From Desulforamulus aeronauticus DSM 10349 (GTDB lineage: Bacteria > Bacillota > Desulfotomaculia > Desulfotomaculales > Desulfotomaculaceae): DNA of 64,000 bases. Position 1 is the stretch's first letter, and each line of letters starts with the position of its first letter. The notes beneath the pieces are model-generated. The model was given only the letters and a program-made list of their open reading frames with translations, was not told the DNA's origin and ran no database searches. Both the position numbers and the translations under genes were made by a program. Location of the stretch: positions 54,067 to 118,066 of the forward strand of contig NZ_FRAR01000020.1 in the NCBI RefSeq assembly GCF_900142375.1, in the 5' to 3' direction. This document shows, one piece after another, positions 36,241-45,900 of this stretch.

Positions 36241-37299
36241 CTATTGAATGGATTTATTCCTGGTTTTAAAAAGGTAAAAGAAAAAGGGTCCCCCCAGCAG
36301 GGTGGTTAACACTCCCACCGGTAGTTCAATATTGTCCAGCGAGCGGGCAAAGGTATCTGCTGCTAGCAGTAATAGGCCACCGGACAGGGCACTCAAAGGA
36401 ATTAGCAATTTGTTATCCGAGCCCACTAACATTCTCAGTAGATGGGGCACCACCAGACCTACAAAACCGATAATGCCACTGATGGATACACAGACTGCCG
36501 TAAGTAAAGCACCACAGGAGATTAAAGCAATTCTTAGTTTACTGCTGTCAATGCCCAGATTCCTGGCTTCTTGATCCCCGAGGGAGAGGATGTTCAGTTC
36601 CTCGGCAAAATAGTGGCAAAAACAGTAACAGATGATGATTAAAGGAAAGCCAAAGGTAACATACGGCCAGCCTCTGGCAGACAGGCTGCCGATCAGCCAG
36701 GAGACAATGGCAGCCACTTCTTCCCCGGCTAAACTTTTAATGAGGCTAATGGCTGCAGAAAGGAAGCAGCCAACAATGATGCCGGCAATGATCAAGTTTG
36801 TGGAGGAAACATGACCGTTTACCCGGGCTATGGCCAATACTGCGAAAAGTGTTAAGAGGGCACCACCGAAGGCAAAGGGTGTAATGGGCAAACTTACATT
36901 CCCTAGTAAGTTGCAAAAAATAGCGAAACTAGCCCCAAAAGCAGCACCGGTGGAAACACCCATTGTGTACGAATCCGCCAGGGGATTCATTAATATGGCC
37001 TGAAAAACTGTCCCTGAAACAGCCAAGCCGCAGCCAACCAGGATGGCGCAAAGAATGCGGGGAAACCGAATATCCCAGATGATGGCTACCATGGCTGGTT
37101 CCAGTTGGCTGTACCAGGCACTGTTGCCGGTTACTTTGCCGCAAATAACAGCCAGCACATCTGTGGCACTTAAGTTAGTCCAGCCCACTGTGACCGAGGT
37201 GGCTGCCAGCAGCAGCAGGGAGGCACCTACTATCAGGCTGCTTAGCTGTGCCTTTCGTCTTTTTCTGTGGATTAATTGGGCTAACTCACTCTGATTCAT
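36241..37299 (-). CDS. FecCD-family ABC importer permease
   Basis: In this 352-residue protein about nine membrane helices fit the FecCD/BtuC fold. Motifs are 'DIRFPRILCAILVGCGLAVS', 'NPLADSYTMGVSTGAAFGAS' and 'GIIGFVGLVVPHLLRMLVG', where the last contains the ATPase-coupling loop. It overlaps the end of cbiL by 14 nt. It probably carries a corrinoid or related chelate. Confidence 0.92.
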   Translation of the reverse strand: MNQSELAQLIHRKRRKAQLSSLIVGASLLLLAATSVTVGWTNLSATDVLAVICGKVTGNSAWYSQLEPAMVAIIWDIRFPRILCAILVGCGLAVSGTVFQAILMNPLADSYTMGVSTGAAFGASFAIFCNLLGNVSLPITPFAFGGALLTLFAVLAIARVNGHVSSTNLIIAGIIVGCFLSAAISLIKSLAGEEVAAIVSWLIGSLSARGWPYVTFGFPLIIICYCFCHYFAEELNILSLGDQEARNLGIDSSKLRIALISCGALLTAVCVSISGIIGFVGLVVPHLLRMLVGSDNKLLIPLSALSGGLLLLAADTFARSLDNIELPVGVLTTLLGGPFFFYLFKTRNKSIQ

Positions 37300-38011
37300 G
37301 TCTCAGCTGTTTTGTCCGTTTCTTAGCTAATATCGTGGTCAGGTAGTTTACCTGTGCCTCTTTGGTCTCCGCCAAATTAGGGGTAATTTTCTCACCAGCC
37401 AGACCATAGTTGCTAACCATCACTGCGTCAGATAGAAACCCATGTTGCTCCAGCTGATCAAGTAATTTGGGATAGTTTTTGTAAACTTTCATTAACACCA
37501 ATTTATCAGCTATTTCCAGCATTTGCTCCAGATCGCCCTCGTCGGCGGTAGCAGGGGCCACGCATAATATGTCATTTCCTTCTGCCAGAGGATAATTAAG
37601 CCTGCTGGCGATGGCGCAAAAGGATGTAACACCTGGAATCGTGAAAATGGGGTAGCCGCAATCTTTAAGCAAACGGTGCATATAGATGTAAGTACTGTAA
37701 AGCATGGGGTCCCCTAGGGTTAAGAAAACCACCTTTTTCCCCTGTTGTAAAAAATCCAGGATACTATTTTTGTTGTTTTCCCAGGCCTGAGAAAGGGCGT
37801 CGGACTGGTAAACCATAGGGAACACCAGTTGAAGAATTTTGGCTTCTGCTTGGATAAAATCACGGGCAATGGCCAGGGCTGAGCTATCCCCCCTTTTTTC
37901 CGTACGCGGAGCAATAATTACATCCGCCTGGTTGATGGTCTTGACTGCCTTTAATGTTAAGAGTTCAGGGTCTCCGGGGCCAACTCCCACACCGTAAAAT
38001 ATACCTGACAT
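37286..38011 (-). CDS. cbiL: Precorrin-2/cobalt-factor-2 C20-methyltransferase
   Basis: This protein of about 241 residues is an SAM-dependent tetrapyrrole methylase of the cobalamin pathway. 'GIFYGVGVGPGDPELLTLKA' is the N-terminal signature. 'VVFLTLGDPMLYSTYIYMHR' and 'YPIFTIPGVTSFCAIASRL' identify the C20 enzyme. The frame extends to 38089, but GGGAGGTCC before ATG 38011 fixes the start. It is the first gene behind the cobalamin riboswitch. No other corrin-ring genes are present in the window. Confidence 0.9.
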   Translation of the reverse strand: MSGIFYGVGVGPGDPELLTLKAVKTINQADVIIAPRTEKRGDSSALAIARDFIQAEAKILQLVFPMVYQSDALSQAWENNKNSILDFLQQGKKVVFLTLGDPMLYSTYIYMHRLLKDCGYPIFTIPGVTSFCAIASRLNYPLAEGNDILCVAPATADEGDLEQMLEIADKLVLMKVYKNYPKLLDQLEQHGFLSDAVMVSNYGLAGEKITPNLAETKEAQVNYLTTILAKKRTKQLRHESE

Positions 38012-38029
38012 ATGGACCTCCCTTGATGA

Positions 38030-38066
38030 TAAAATAATAAAACCCCCAACTCCTGTAAGGTTGGGG
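38030..38066 (-). terminator. Expression-platform terminator of the cobalamin riboswitch
   Basis: On the minus strand CCCCAAC pairs with GTTGGGGG, followed by TTTTATTATTTT. Upstream AAGGTTGG (complement near 38132) can pair with the CCAACCTT arm as an antiterminator. Confidence 0.75.
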
Positions 38067-38167
38067 ATTGGACTGTTGCGGGCACACAAAGATAAACGTA
38101 TCTAAACAGAAAGATACCCACATAAGCACCAACCTTTACTCGGAAGGTTATGCACAGAAAATATAGT

Positions 38168-38325
38168 AGGCAGGTTTCCTGACTTATGGGTCAACGCGGT
38201 TTCAACCTTCCCAGACTTGCTCCAGTGGCCTTTAGAAACCAGCTCGCCATTTACAGTGGCCGGACCGTTCGGGACTTGCACCCGATTCCCTTTTCAACCC
38301 CGTATAGGGGTCACCTAACACTAAG
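38168..38325 (-). ncRNA. Cobalamin riboswitch
   Basis: The minus strand shows the conserved core: AAAAGGGAATCGGGTGCAAG, then the B12-box-like GCCACTG and the 3' element AAGTCAGGAAACCTGCC. It lies upstream of cbiL and a chelate importer, the usual targets. Adenosylcobalamin would be expected to lower expression through the terminator at 38030-38066. Confidence 0.93.
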
Positions 38326-38437
38326 ATTATTTAATTTCCAAATAATAATAGCATTATATGGAAAGAGTGTCTATAGAATTCTTGTTATTATCGCAGTGGC
38401 TAAAAGAGCAAGAACCATATGGCTGTTGGTCTACCAT

Positions 38438-38469
38438 AAAAAATACCCCTAAAGTTTCCTTTAGAGGTA
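38438..38469 (-). terminator. Terminator of the MBL-rhodanese gene
   Basis: On the minus strand TACCTCTAAAG pairs with CTTTAGGGGTA (one G-U) and runs into TTTTTTA. Confidence 0.75.
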
Positions 38470-38543
38470 AGCTCGACGGATATTTCCTAATAATTTTAGA
38501 TTGTCAACAGTCTAAGGAGATCATTCAATCCTCCTATTTTTGA

Positions 38544-39710
38544 CTAAGCAGTTATTGGAAAACTCAATTCCTTCCATTGATGCATACCCAAATCAAGGCT
38601 TCTTACATGCGAATATCCATACCCTCTAAGGAACATAGCTGCATAGGCTGATCTTGCTCCACTGTGGCAGACTGTAATAATTGGCAGTTCAAGATTTGCC
38701 GGAAGTTCTTTAACCTTTATAGGCAAGTCACGAACGGGTAAGTTGACTGCCCCCGGTATGTGCCCTTCTTTGTATTCCTCTGGCTGCCTGACGTCCAAAA
38801 TAAGAACATCTTGACTTTTCTTCGTAATGATTTCCAACATTTCCTTGCTGTTTACCAGATTCCAGTGCTGGGGAATCGTTCTAAAGTAATATTCCATGGC
38901 ACTACACATCTGCCCCATCAGAGGAGTGGATGTAGCCGGAGGAGGTTGTTCCGCTACCGGTGCAGGTGCGGCAGGAGTTAGAGAACATTGAATTTTATCA
39001 CCAGAACTAAAGCTTGGTAATTTAGCAAAGGATTCCTCGGCGAATTTGATAAATGCTTGCTTTGAACTATGTTTTAAAAAGGGGTTATTTACCAATTCGA
39101 ATCCCATAACAGAGTTAATGTTTTTATTATAATCATGGGCAGGATAGATGATGCAGTCTTCGCCTAAGGGAAGAAGCTTATCAAATAAACTAGTATACAT
39201 ATCTTCATTACTGCCACCGGGAAAGTCCGAACGTCCACAACTGCCAATCATTAGAATATCCCCGGTTAATACTTTATTATCAACGAATAATGAAATACTA
39301 TCCAGGGTATGCCCGGAAGTGTAAAGTACCTTGATTTCAACCGTTCCCAATGTAATTATTTCCCGATCTTGAGGGGTAATATCGACTTGAATTAGTGAAT
39401 TATGGGCTAGGTGTTTTTCGATTGTTTTGTTGCCTGTAAATGCTGCCCCAAGTTTTCTTTGTTCTACGTATGCTGGGTGCATTAGCACCTTCGCTCCGGT
39501 GATTTTTGCCAACTCGCCGGATAAACTATCGTGATCCACATGGGTATGGGTATCCACTGCATAAACTAAGGTTAGTCCTAAATCCTTGATGGCTGATAAG
39601 TATAAATTCAGATCATGGTTTGGGTCAACTACGGCAGCAACTTTTTCCTGTTCACAATAGAGTAAGTAGGAATAACAACCTTCTGAATCCCTAAATTGTT
39701 TTAGGGGCAT
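38544..39710 (-). CDS. MBL-fold hydrolase fused to rhodanese, persulfide dioxygenase-like
   Basis: This protein of about 388 residues has an N-terminal metallo-beta-lactamase domain: 'VDTHTHVDHDSLSG' carries the HxHxDH motif, then 'TSGHTLDSISLF', 'LTGDILMIGSCGRSDF' and 'IIYPAHDY'. These resemble ETHE1-type persulfide dioxygenases. A Pro/Ala linker leads to a C-terminal rhodanese domain ('DVLILDVRQPEEYKEGHIPG') with catalytic Cys in 'CHSGARS'. It probably acts on glutathione-independent persulfide or sulfane sulfur. GGAGG before ATG 39710 corrects a 40-codon overextension. It is a single cytosolic gene. Confidence 0.88.
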   Translation of the reverse strand: MPLKQFRDSEGCYSYLLYCEQEKVAAVVDPNHDLNLYLSAIKDLGLTLVYAVDTHTHVDHDSLSGELAKITGAKVLMHPAYVEQRKLGAAFTGNKTIEKHLAHNSLIQVDITPQDREIITLGTVEIKVLYTSGHTLDSISLFVDNKVLTGDILMIGSCGRSDFPGGSNEDMYTSLFDKLLPLGEDCIIYPAHDYNKNINSVMGFELVNNPFLKHSSKQAFIKFAEESFAKLPSFSSGDKIQCSLTPAAPAPVAEQPPPATSTPLMGQMCSAMEYYFRTIPQHWNLVNSKEMLEIITKKSQDVLILDVRQPEEYKEGHIPGAVNLPVRDLPIKVKELPANLELPIITVCHSGARSAYAAMFLRGYGYSHVRSLDLGMHQWKELSFPITA

Positions 39711-39960
39711 TGCGGCACCTCCAATTCTAGAACATACATAAATATATTCTAGATTAAAACAAATGTATACCAAAGCAAAGGTGGTTTTAGGATTTGTAAT
39801 ATATGTTAAAGATTTTTGTAACATCTTCATTAAGGCTGCCTGCAGCAGGGGCTAGTAATTTTTTATCCTGCACTGATGTGTTCTACTTGACGGGTTTTTG
39901 CATGGTTTGAATTTCAGATTATATGCGGTCAGACAAAAGGTCCTCTGGGCTTTGATGTAA

Positions 39961-41250
39961 TTATTTCAGTGACCATCTGTATCCCAGGTTCATCAACAAG
40001 TTATGGAAGACGTTTGTTTTGGATACAGTTAATCTCCTTAGAATGGACCTTAATGAGTAAAAGTTTTTTCTAAACCACATATAACCTTCAAATAATTCTT
40101 CTGGGGTCATATGGTTAGGTTTAAAAGCTACGCTCGTTTTCCCGTTATAGTGGGACCAATCATCAGAAAGCAGTCTTCCTTTTCTCTTCAGTTCCTCGTA
40201 TATGGGAGTTCCCGGAAGGGGGGTTAGGAGGCTGACTGTTGCCCCATCTATCCCTAACTCCTCACACCAACGGAGTGTCTTTTCAAAAACGCTTTTATCA
40301 TCGGTATCAAATCCAAAAATGATTCCGGCCTGAACAGATATTTGGTGTTGGTGTATTAAACCAATGATTCTTTGATAGTCCTCTATTTTGTTGATCTCCT
40401 TATTGACAAGGGATAGACTTTCAGCTGAGAAAGATTCCAAGCCTAAGAAAAGATAAATACACCCGGAATCTCTGGCCATCTTTAATAATTCTACATCATT
40501 ACAATCTTTCAAGGTGACTTGTGCGGCCCACTTTTTCCCGAGGCTTTTTAACTCTTTCATTAGGGATATGGCATACTGGTGATTGCCAAAGAAATTGTCA
40601 TCCCAAAAGACGAAATACCGGCTGCTAATATTTCTGATGTCAGTTATTACCTCTTGGACGGGTCTGCATCTAAACTTTGGGTGATAAATTTGTTTAAGAT
40701 TGCAATATGAACAGCAATAAGGGCAACCTCTGGAAGCGATGACGGCTCCTTTGGTTAAAATTCTGTTTTTTATCAAACCTCTTTTGGGAAGAGGTAAACC
40801 TTCTAAAGTGGGAGGCTTATCGGAGCTGTATTTTGGCTGTGCCTTTCCGTTATAAAACTCCTCGAGAAAGCGGGGCCAGGTTTCTTCAGCCTCGCCGATT
40901 ATGACATATTCACAATGGACCATTGCTTCCTCTGGAAGTAATGTAACATGAGGACCTCCTAAAATCACACTGGCCCCGCTTTCCCTGAACCTCTCCGAGA
41001 TAGCATAACAGTGAGCCGCGTTCGGGGTATTAACGGTTATGGCAATCAAATCGAACTTCTCGTGATAGGGTATCCTCTGATTATATTCGTCTACCAAAGT
41101 AATTTTATAATGATCCTCGTTAATAAACCCTGCTAGATAAGGCATTGTTAACTGGGTGAAGTTATTAAACTGCCGTCTTCTAATTCTGTGAATGTCCCGA
41201 TTCTCTGGTGTTATCAAGAGAATTGACTTTTTCATAGTAGTTTGTTCCAT
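39961..41250 (-). CDS. B12-binding-domain radical SAM protein
   Basis: In this 429-residue protein an N-terminal cobalamin-binding Rossmann domain (about 1-140, ending 'VILGGPHVTLLPEEAM') is followed by a radical SAM domain with the cluster motif CxxxCxxC in 'SRGCPYCCSYCNL'. 'YFVFWDDNFFGN' and 'YLFLGLESFS' are typical of the BchE/HpnP-like group. Such enzymes methylate or rearrange unactivated carbons in lipids or natural products. The substrate is unknown. Its neighbourhood shows no pathway partner. Confidence 0.9.
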   Translation of the reverse strand: MEQTTMKKSILLITPENRDIHRIRRRQFNNFTQLTMPYLAGFINEDHYKITLVDEYNQRIPYHEKFDLIAITVNTPNAAHCYAISERFRESGASVILGGPHVTLLPEEAMVHCEYVIIGEAEETWPRFLEEFYNGKAQPKYSSDKPPTLEGLPLPKRGLIKNRILTKGAVIASRGCPYCCSYCNLKQIYHPKFRCRPVQEVITDIRNISSRYFVFWDDNFFGNHQYAISLMKELKSLGKKWAAQVTLKDCNDVELLKMARDSGCIYLFLGLESFSAESLSLVNKEINKIEDYQRIIGLIHQHQISVQAGIIFGFDTDDKSVFEKTLRWCEELGIDGATVSLLTPLPGTPIYEELKRKGRLLSDDWSHYNGKTSVAFKPNHMTPEELFEGYMWFRKNFYSLRSILRRLTVSKTNVFHNLLMNLGYRWSLK

Positions 41251-41397
41251 TCATTTGCTTTTCCTTAATTATACATCACCTTACTTACGTTTTTAAAAAG
41301 TAGAATCTCAAGCTGATACTTTTTAAGTCCAATAGACTACGCTTAAGTTATAGTGGACTAGTTTTTAGGAAGAAGGGCAAAGTAGGTTTCTTAAATC

Positions 41398-41448
41398 AAA
41401 AAGGCACCTGTTAAACCCTTCTTTGTTGGGGTTTTCAGGTGCCTTTTT
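41398..41448 (-). terminator. Terminator, copy 2 of a duplicated sequence
   Basis: AAAAGGCACCTG/CAGGTGCCTTTTTT with inner AACCC/GGGTT. The arms are the same as at 27334-27380. It lies at the end of the minus-strand ATPase gene. Confidence 0.8.
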
Positions 41449-41452
41449 TGAT

Positions 41453-42589
41453 CTAAGGAAGAAGTTTTTTCGAATACTTGAGAATTCTCTCCAAAATCTC
41501 ATCTCGTTTGGCGTTAATTGCCTCGAAATCCATGGCGGGGACGTAGTATTGCTCCATGACATCATGCTCGGCTTTGGCTGCTGCGATGTAGCTGATGGCT
41601 CTGCCAATGGCAGAGGGGAGTCTTTCATTGCAACACTGAATCTCCTTGCCATAAACCGCCAAAACATCTGGATCCAGATGTTGATTAAGGTCTTTGATTT
41701 TTACTTTTTTTAGGCCCGGTAGGTCTTGAATTTTGAGATCGATACCGGGGATGTTTTTTAAAACAGCAATTTTTAATTCTGGAACGACAACTACATCCAC
41801 AGCGGTGGGTTCAAAGGCACAGTGATAGACTTCGGTATCCATACCGTGCATATGCATAGCTCTAGCGATGGTGCCCACCACTTCAGAGCCGATGGTACTG
41901 GCATCACCTGTGATGAAGTACAGTTTTTCAAGGCCATGTAAGATCGTATCAAGGTAGTGAGCCTGCCCCTGCGGGGTAAAGGCTGTGGAAAATAGGTGTC
42001 TATCCTTAGGTTCTTTGGCAAATTGCAGCTTATCATCTTCTACGACATCTTCCAAAATATCTTCGGCAATGCTATGGATAATACCATTAACACCACCCAT
42101 ATTAATGGCTTCCGCATAGTAGCTGTCTAATTCGTTTCTAATTGCCTTGGCTTCGGCTAGCTGGTTGTAAGCAATTTTAAATAGTTTTCCTACACGAGCG
42201 TTTGATTTCAGTATTAACGCCTTATTTTCCACGATCTTGTCTTCATTCCAGAAGTCTCCTAAGTGAATAATCTCATCTACTGCACCAGGATTTTTGGGAT
42301 CTACTATGTGGGGAGAGGTGCCATCTAACAGAGCTACACCAATGGCAGGAATGCAGACACCATCTAAGGAACCATTATCCGATGAACAGCAATGATATTC
42401 CACATCGTAGCCTAGATCCAGCATTTTTTCACCTATATAGCGCATAAAGGTTGATTTGCCAACTCCGGGACCGCCCTTAAGGGAAAAAATCCTTGTGGCA
42501 TTAGGCTCAATGATGTGATCGTAATAGGAGAAAAAGCCGCGACAGGTATTGCCACCGGGGAATACTTTCTTAAGTTTACCCTTAGCCAT
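41453..42589 (-). CDS. P-loop ATPase of unknown function (PRK06851-like)
   Basis: This protein of about 378 residues starts MAKGKLKKVFPGGNTCRG. Walker A is 'KGGPGVGKSTFMRYI' near residue 42. A second P-loop-like stretch occurs in the C-terminal half ('LYFITGDASTIGSEVVG'), suggesting a duplicated fold. 'YHCCSSDNGSLDGVC' has neighbouring Cys. I recall a Firmicutes family of similar proteins without assigned role. The frame runs to 42766, but GAGGGGGG before ATG 42589 supports the shorter form. It is divergent from the Fur-box region. Confidence 0.75.
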   Translation of the reverse strand: MAKGKLKKVFPGGNTCRGFFSYYDHIIEPNATRIFSLKGGPGVGKSTFMRYIGEKMLDLGYDVEYHCCSSDNGSLDGVCIPAIGVALLDGTSPHIVDPKNPGAVDEIIHLGDFWNEDKIVENKALILKSNARVGKLFKIAYNQLAEAKAIRNELDSYYAEAINMGGVNGIIHSIAEDILEDVVEDDKLQFAKEPKDRHLFSTAFTPQGQAHYLDTILHGLEKLYFITGDASTIGSEVVGTIARAMHMHGMDTEVYHCAFEPTAVDVVVVPELKIAVLKNIPGIDLKIQDLPGLKKVKIKDLNQHLDPDVLAVYGKEIQCCNERLPSAIGRAISYIAAAKAEHDVMEQYYVPAMDFEAINAKRDEILERILKYSKKLLP

Positions 42590-42759
42590 AAATTTACCCC
42601 CCTCAAAAAACACCACAAATTTCTCTTTATATAGATAATTGACAGGAAGGTAAAGTATGACTGGTAAAAAGAGGAAATCTAGTGTTTCTATAAAAAAGTA
42701 AATGCTGTTGTCCTCATCAAAGGAACAGTCCTCGTGAGAAAAAAACTGGAAAAAAATAC

Positions 42760-42789
42760 TTGACACTTAAATCTAGGTATGCAATATTA
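42760..42789 (+). promoter_or_regulatory. Possible promoter beside the first Fur box
   Basis: TTGACA at 42760-42765 is followed after 17-18 bp by AATATT/ATATTA (42783-42789). The -10 match is poor, but its position puts the Fur-like palindrome at the likely start point. Confidence 0.4.
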
Positions 42790-42791
42790 AT

Positions 42792-42810
42792 AATAATGAT
42801 TATCATTATC
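42792..42810. promoter_or_regulatory. Fur-box-like palindrome 1
   Basis: AATAATGATTATCATTATC matches the classic 19-bp Fur consensus GATAATGATAATCATTATC at 17 positions. It is expected to be bound by an Fe2+-loaded Fur-family repressor. Confidence 0.8.
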
Positions 42811-42840
42811 AAAGTTATTAAAAGGATACTATAAAAACTG

Positions 42841-42880
42841 GCTTTCGCCGGTCTAAAGACTTGGCATAAGCCAATTTTTT
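42841..42880 (+). repeat. Dispersed palindromic element between the two Fur boxes
   Basis: GCTTTCGCCGGTCTAAAGAC, then TTGGC (42861-42865) and GCCAA (42870-42874) with six T after. It shares its core with the element at 27246 and may act as a terminator or attenuator in the leader of the surface-protein gene. Confidence 0.5.
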
Positions 42881-42893
42881 ATAACTGATTAAT

Positions 42894-42912
42894 GATAATG
42901 GATATCATTATC
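42894..42912. promoter_or_regulatory. Fur-box-like palindrome 2
   Basis: GATAATGGATATCATTATC matches the Fur consensus at 16 of 19 positions. It lies 68 bp before the start codon of the surface-protein gene. Confidence 0.7.
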
Positions 42913-42979
42913 ATATTGGGGAGGTGTAAAAAGAAGGTAAGTCGGCTGTAAAAAAGATTGAGGAGGGGTGTAATACACT

Positions 42980-45900
42980 TTGAAACTTACAAATCTGAAA
43001 AAGGAATTGAGAAGGTTTGTCGGGCTTATATTGGCAGTGGTAATTGTCATTTCGTCTGTCGCACCTGTTTATGCCGAGGAGGTTGAAACAGGGACAGGAA
43101 GTGCTGTGGTTTTACAGGAAAACGATGAAGGAGAACAGAACAGCCCAATACCTGAAGAAGAGTCTGCAGTGAACGACGAGGACAAAGATACCACCGAAAA
43201 TGAAGGGGATGAAGAGTCTCAGAGTAGTATTATTCCGGAGGACGGGGCTGAGGATCCACGTTCAGAGATAACTCCTGAGGCAGACGAAGATACTATCGAA
43301 AATAAAGGAGATGAAGAGTCCCAGGATAGTATCATTCCGAAGGACGGGGCTGAGAATCAACCCTCAGAGATAGATACTGAGGCAAGTGAAGAAATTATCA
43401 GCGACGAACCAGATGTTGTTCCAAATCTGGTACAAATCCAGAGTACGGGTCTGGTAGGCGATTATAAAGACGGTACCTATGAAGGAACAGGTGAGGGACG
43501 CAACGGTGACATCGTTGTAGAGGTTACCATAGCGAATAATGCCATTACTAAAATAGAAGTAACTTCACAGAATGAAACCCCAAGTTATTGGCAAAAAGCT
43601 TTAGCGCTGGTGGATACAATTAAAGATGCAAATTCTACTGATGTAGACAGTGTCAGTAGTGCAACATTAAGCAGCGAGGGCATTAAGGCCGCTGTTAACA
43701 ACGCTCTGGCCAAGGCTTTGCAAACCGTTTTTGAAAGTGGGGATGGAAGCAAGAGCAATCCCTATGAGATCAAGACTACAGAGCAGTTAACAGGATTTGC
43801 CAACGAGGTAAACAATGGTAACGCCTATCAAGGCAAGTACATCACACTTTCTGACGATATTGATCTTAGCGGTCAGGAATGGATACCCATTGGCATTACC
43901 GGGGCAGACTTTTCTGGCACCTTCAACGGAGCAGGCAAAACTGTGCAAGGCCTGACCATAAAGAACGGAACGGTACAGTACGCGGGTCTTTTTGGACAGT
44001 TAGGAACCGGAGCCAGAATTTCTGATCTTGAACTTACTGAGGTCGACATTGCAATTACTGTGGTTGAGGCGAGCTATGCGGGAGCCATTGCAGGCAGCAC
44101 AGCAGCTGATGTTATCATCAACAATTGCAGAATTGACGGAAAGGTTGCAGCTTCTACCAGTGGCAGTAATAAAATAAGCCGGGTCGGCGGAGTAGTTGGC
44201 TCTTTAGGAATGGCAAACGTTGTTACCAACTGCTATACAAATGTTGCTGTCACTGCCCAGTCTGCAAATGGCAGTGCATTTGCGGGCGGCATTGCCGGGG
44301 TGTCGGGTAACCTATGTGTGGTTGTTAACGTTGCTGCTCTGGGAGATGTCTCCGCCCAGACAGACAGTAAATCATTGAGTGCAGCAGGCGGCATACTGGG
44401 CACACATGCAGGAACGGCTTATAATGTGTACGCTTTAGGGGAGGTTACTTCTGAAAGTGAGGATGAAGCCAAGCGTTTAGCAGGTGGCATCAGCGGTATG
44501 ATTACAGCCAATACGGCGCTGATCAATGCCTATTATAATGACCAAAATGCCCAAGGGTTTATGACGGCTACTGATTCTATTACCGGTTATATTACGGACA
44601 ATGTCCAGGCAGTCGAGCAGGGAGATATGAGCTCTGTAAGTTTTGCCGAAGGATTAAACAATGGGTTGAAAAAAGCATCCATATCTGCTGCGGCAGCAAC
44701 CATTGCGGCAGCCAACAAACCCAATATGGGTGATTTGCAAAGTGTGGCAGGCTCTGTGAAATTCTATGCCTGGGAGCCCGGTAGCGGCAAGGTGGTGCTG
44801 GCCAAACAATTTTTTGCTGAGACCATCAATACAGCTATCTTTGAAAGTGGACAAGGGACAGCAGAGGACCCGTTTATCATTAAAACGGAGCAACAGCTGA
44901 GAGAATTTGCGAAATCCCTGTCAGACGATGTGACCTATGCAGGCATATACATTGCTTTGGCCGGAGATATAGATGTTTCCAGCGAGCAGTGGACTCCTAT
45001 AGGACTGGGACATTATGATTTCTGTGGTATATTTGATGGCCAGGGTCATGTTATCAGGGGCATGTTCATCGGCTCCAGAAACAATAGCTATGAAGAACCA
45101 ATCGGCGATACAAATGACACCAGTATAATGACTACTTTTTATGGTCTATTCGGGGTCATTGGCAAAAATGCTGTGGTGAAAAATCTTGGCATTGAAAACG
45201 CCACTGTTTCTGTCAAAAGAGAAGGAGTTTGCTACGCCGGGCTGATGGCGGGCGTTACAGACGAGAGTTATATTGATAGTTGCTATGCAACAGGCTATGT
45301 CTACAGTGAAACCACCCATCCATTAAAAACCGAGTCCTCAGAAAGAATCAATGCCTGGGCCGGCGGACTGATAGGAATGACGGTACGGGGCGGTATTATC
45401 AACTCATGGACGGACGCTGAAGTTTATTGCACTGCCGTAGGAGGGCTGGCTGAATCCGGAGCCTTTATCGGTATGAGCAACAGAAGTGTGGTAGCCAATT
45501 GCCTGGCCCTTGGTGATGCGGGCGGCAGGGCAAGCAGAGACAACGGATATGAAGGGGCACCCGCTGTATCCTCCTTTATCGGTGTCAATGGGGGGAAAAT
45601 GGCAAATTGTTATTCCCTTGGTAACATGAAGGCCGATTCCTTTTCGCAATATGTGGGTTCCATAACGGGTTGGGCCACGGGAATTGCCAGACAGTTTGTA
45701 TCCTATTATAATTCTGATGCTGTCCAGAACAACAATGGTACAATCAATAAGCCTGTTTTAGATGTAGGATTTTTGGTTAGCGCCGGTGTAAATGACGAAG
45801 GTGAGCCCTATGATGGTACGTACCATGTGGGCATCTTGCCCAAAAACTCAGCCGAGCTTAAAAGCCAGGCCTTTGCAGATCTTTTAAATGCAAATCACAA

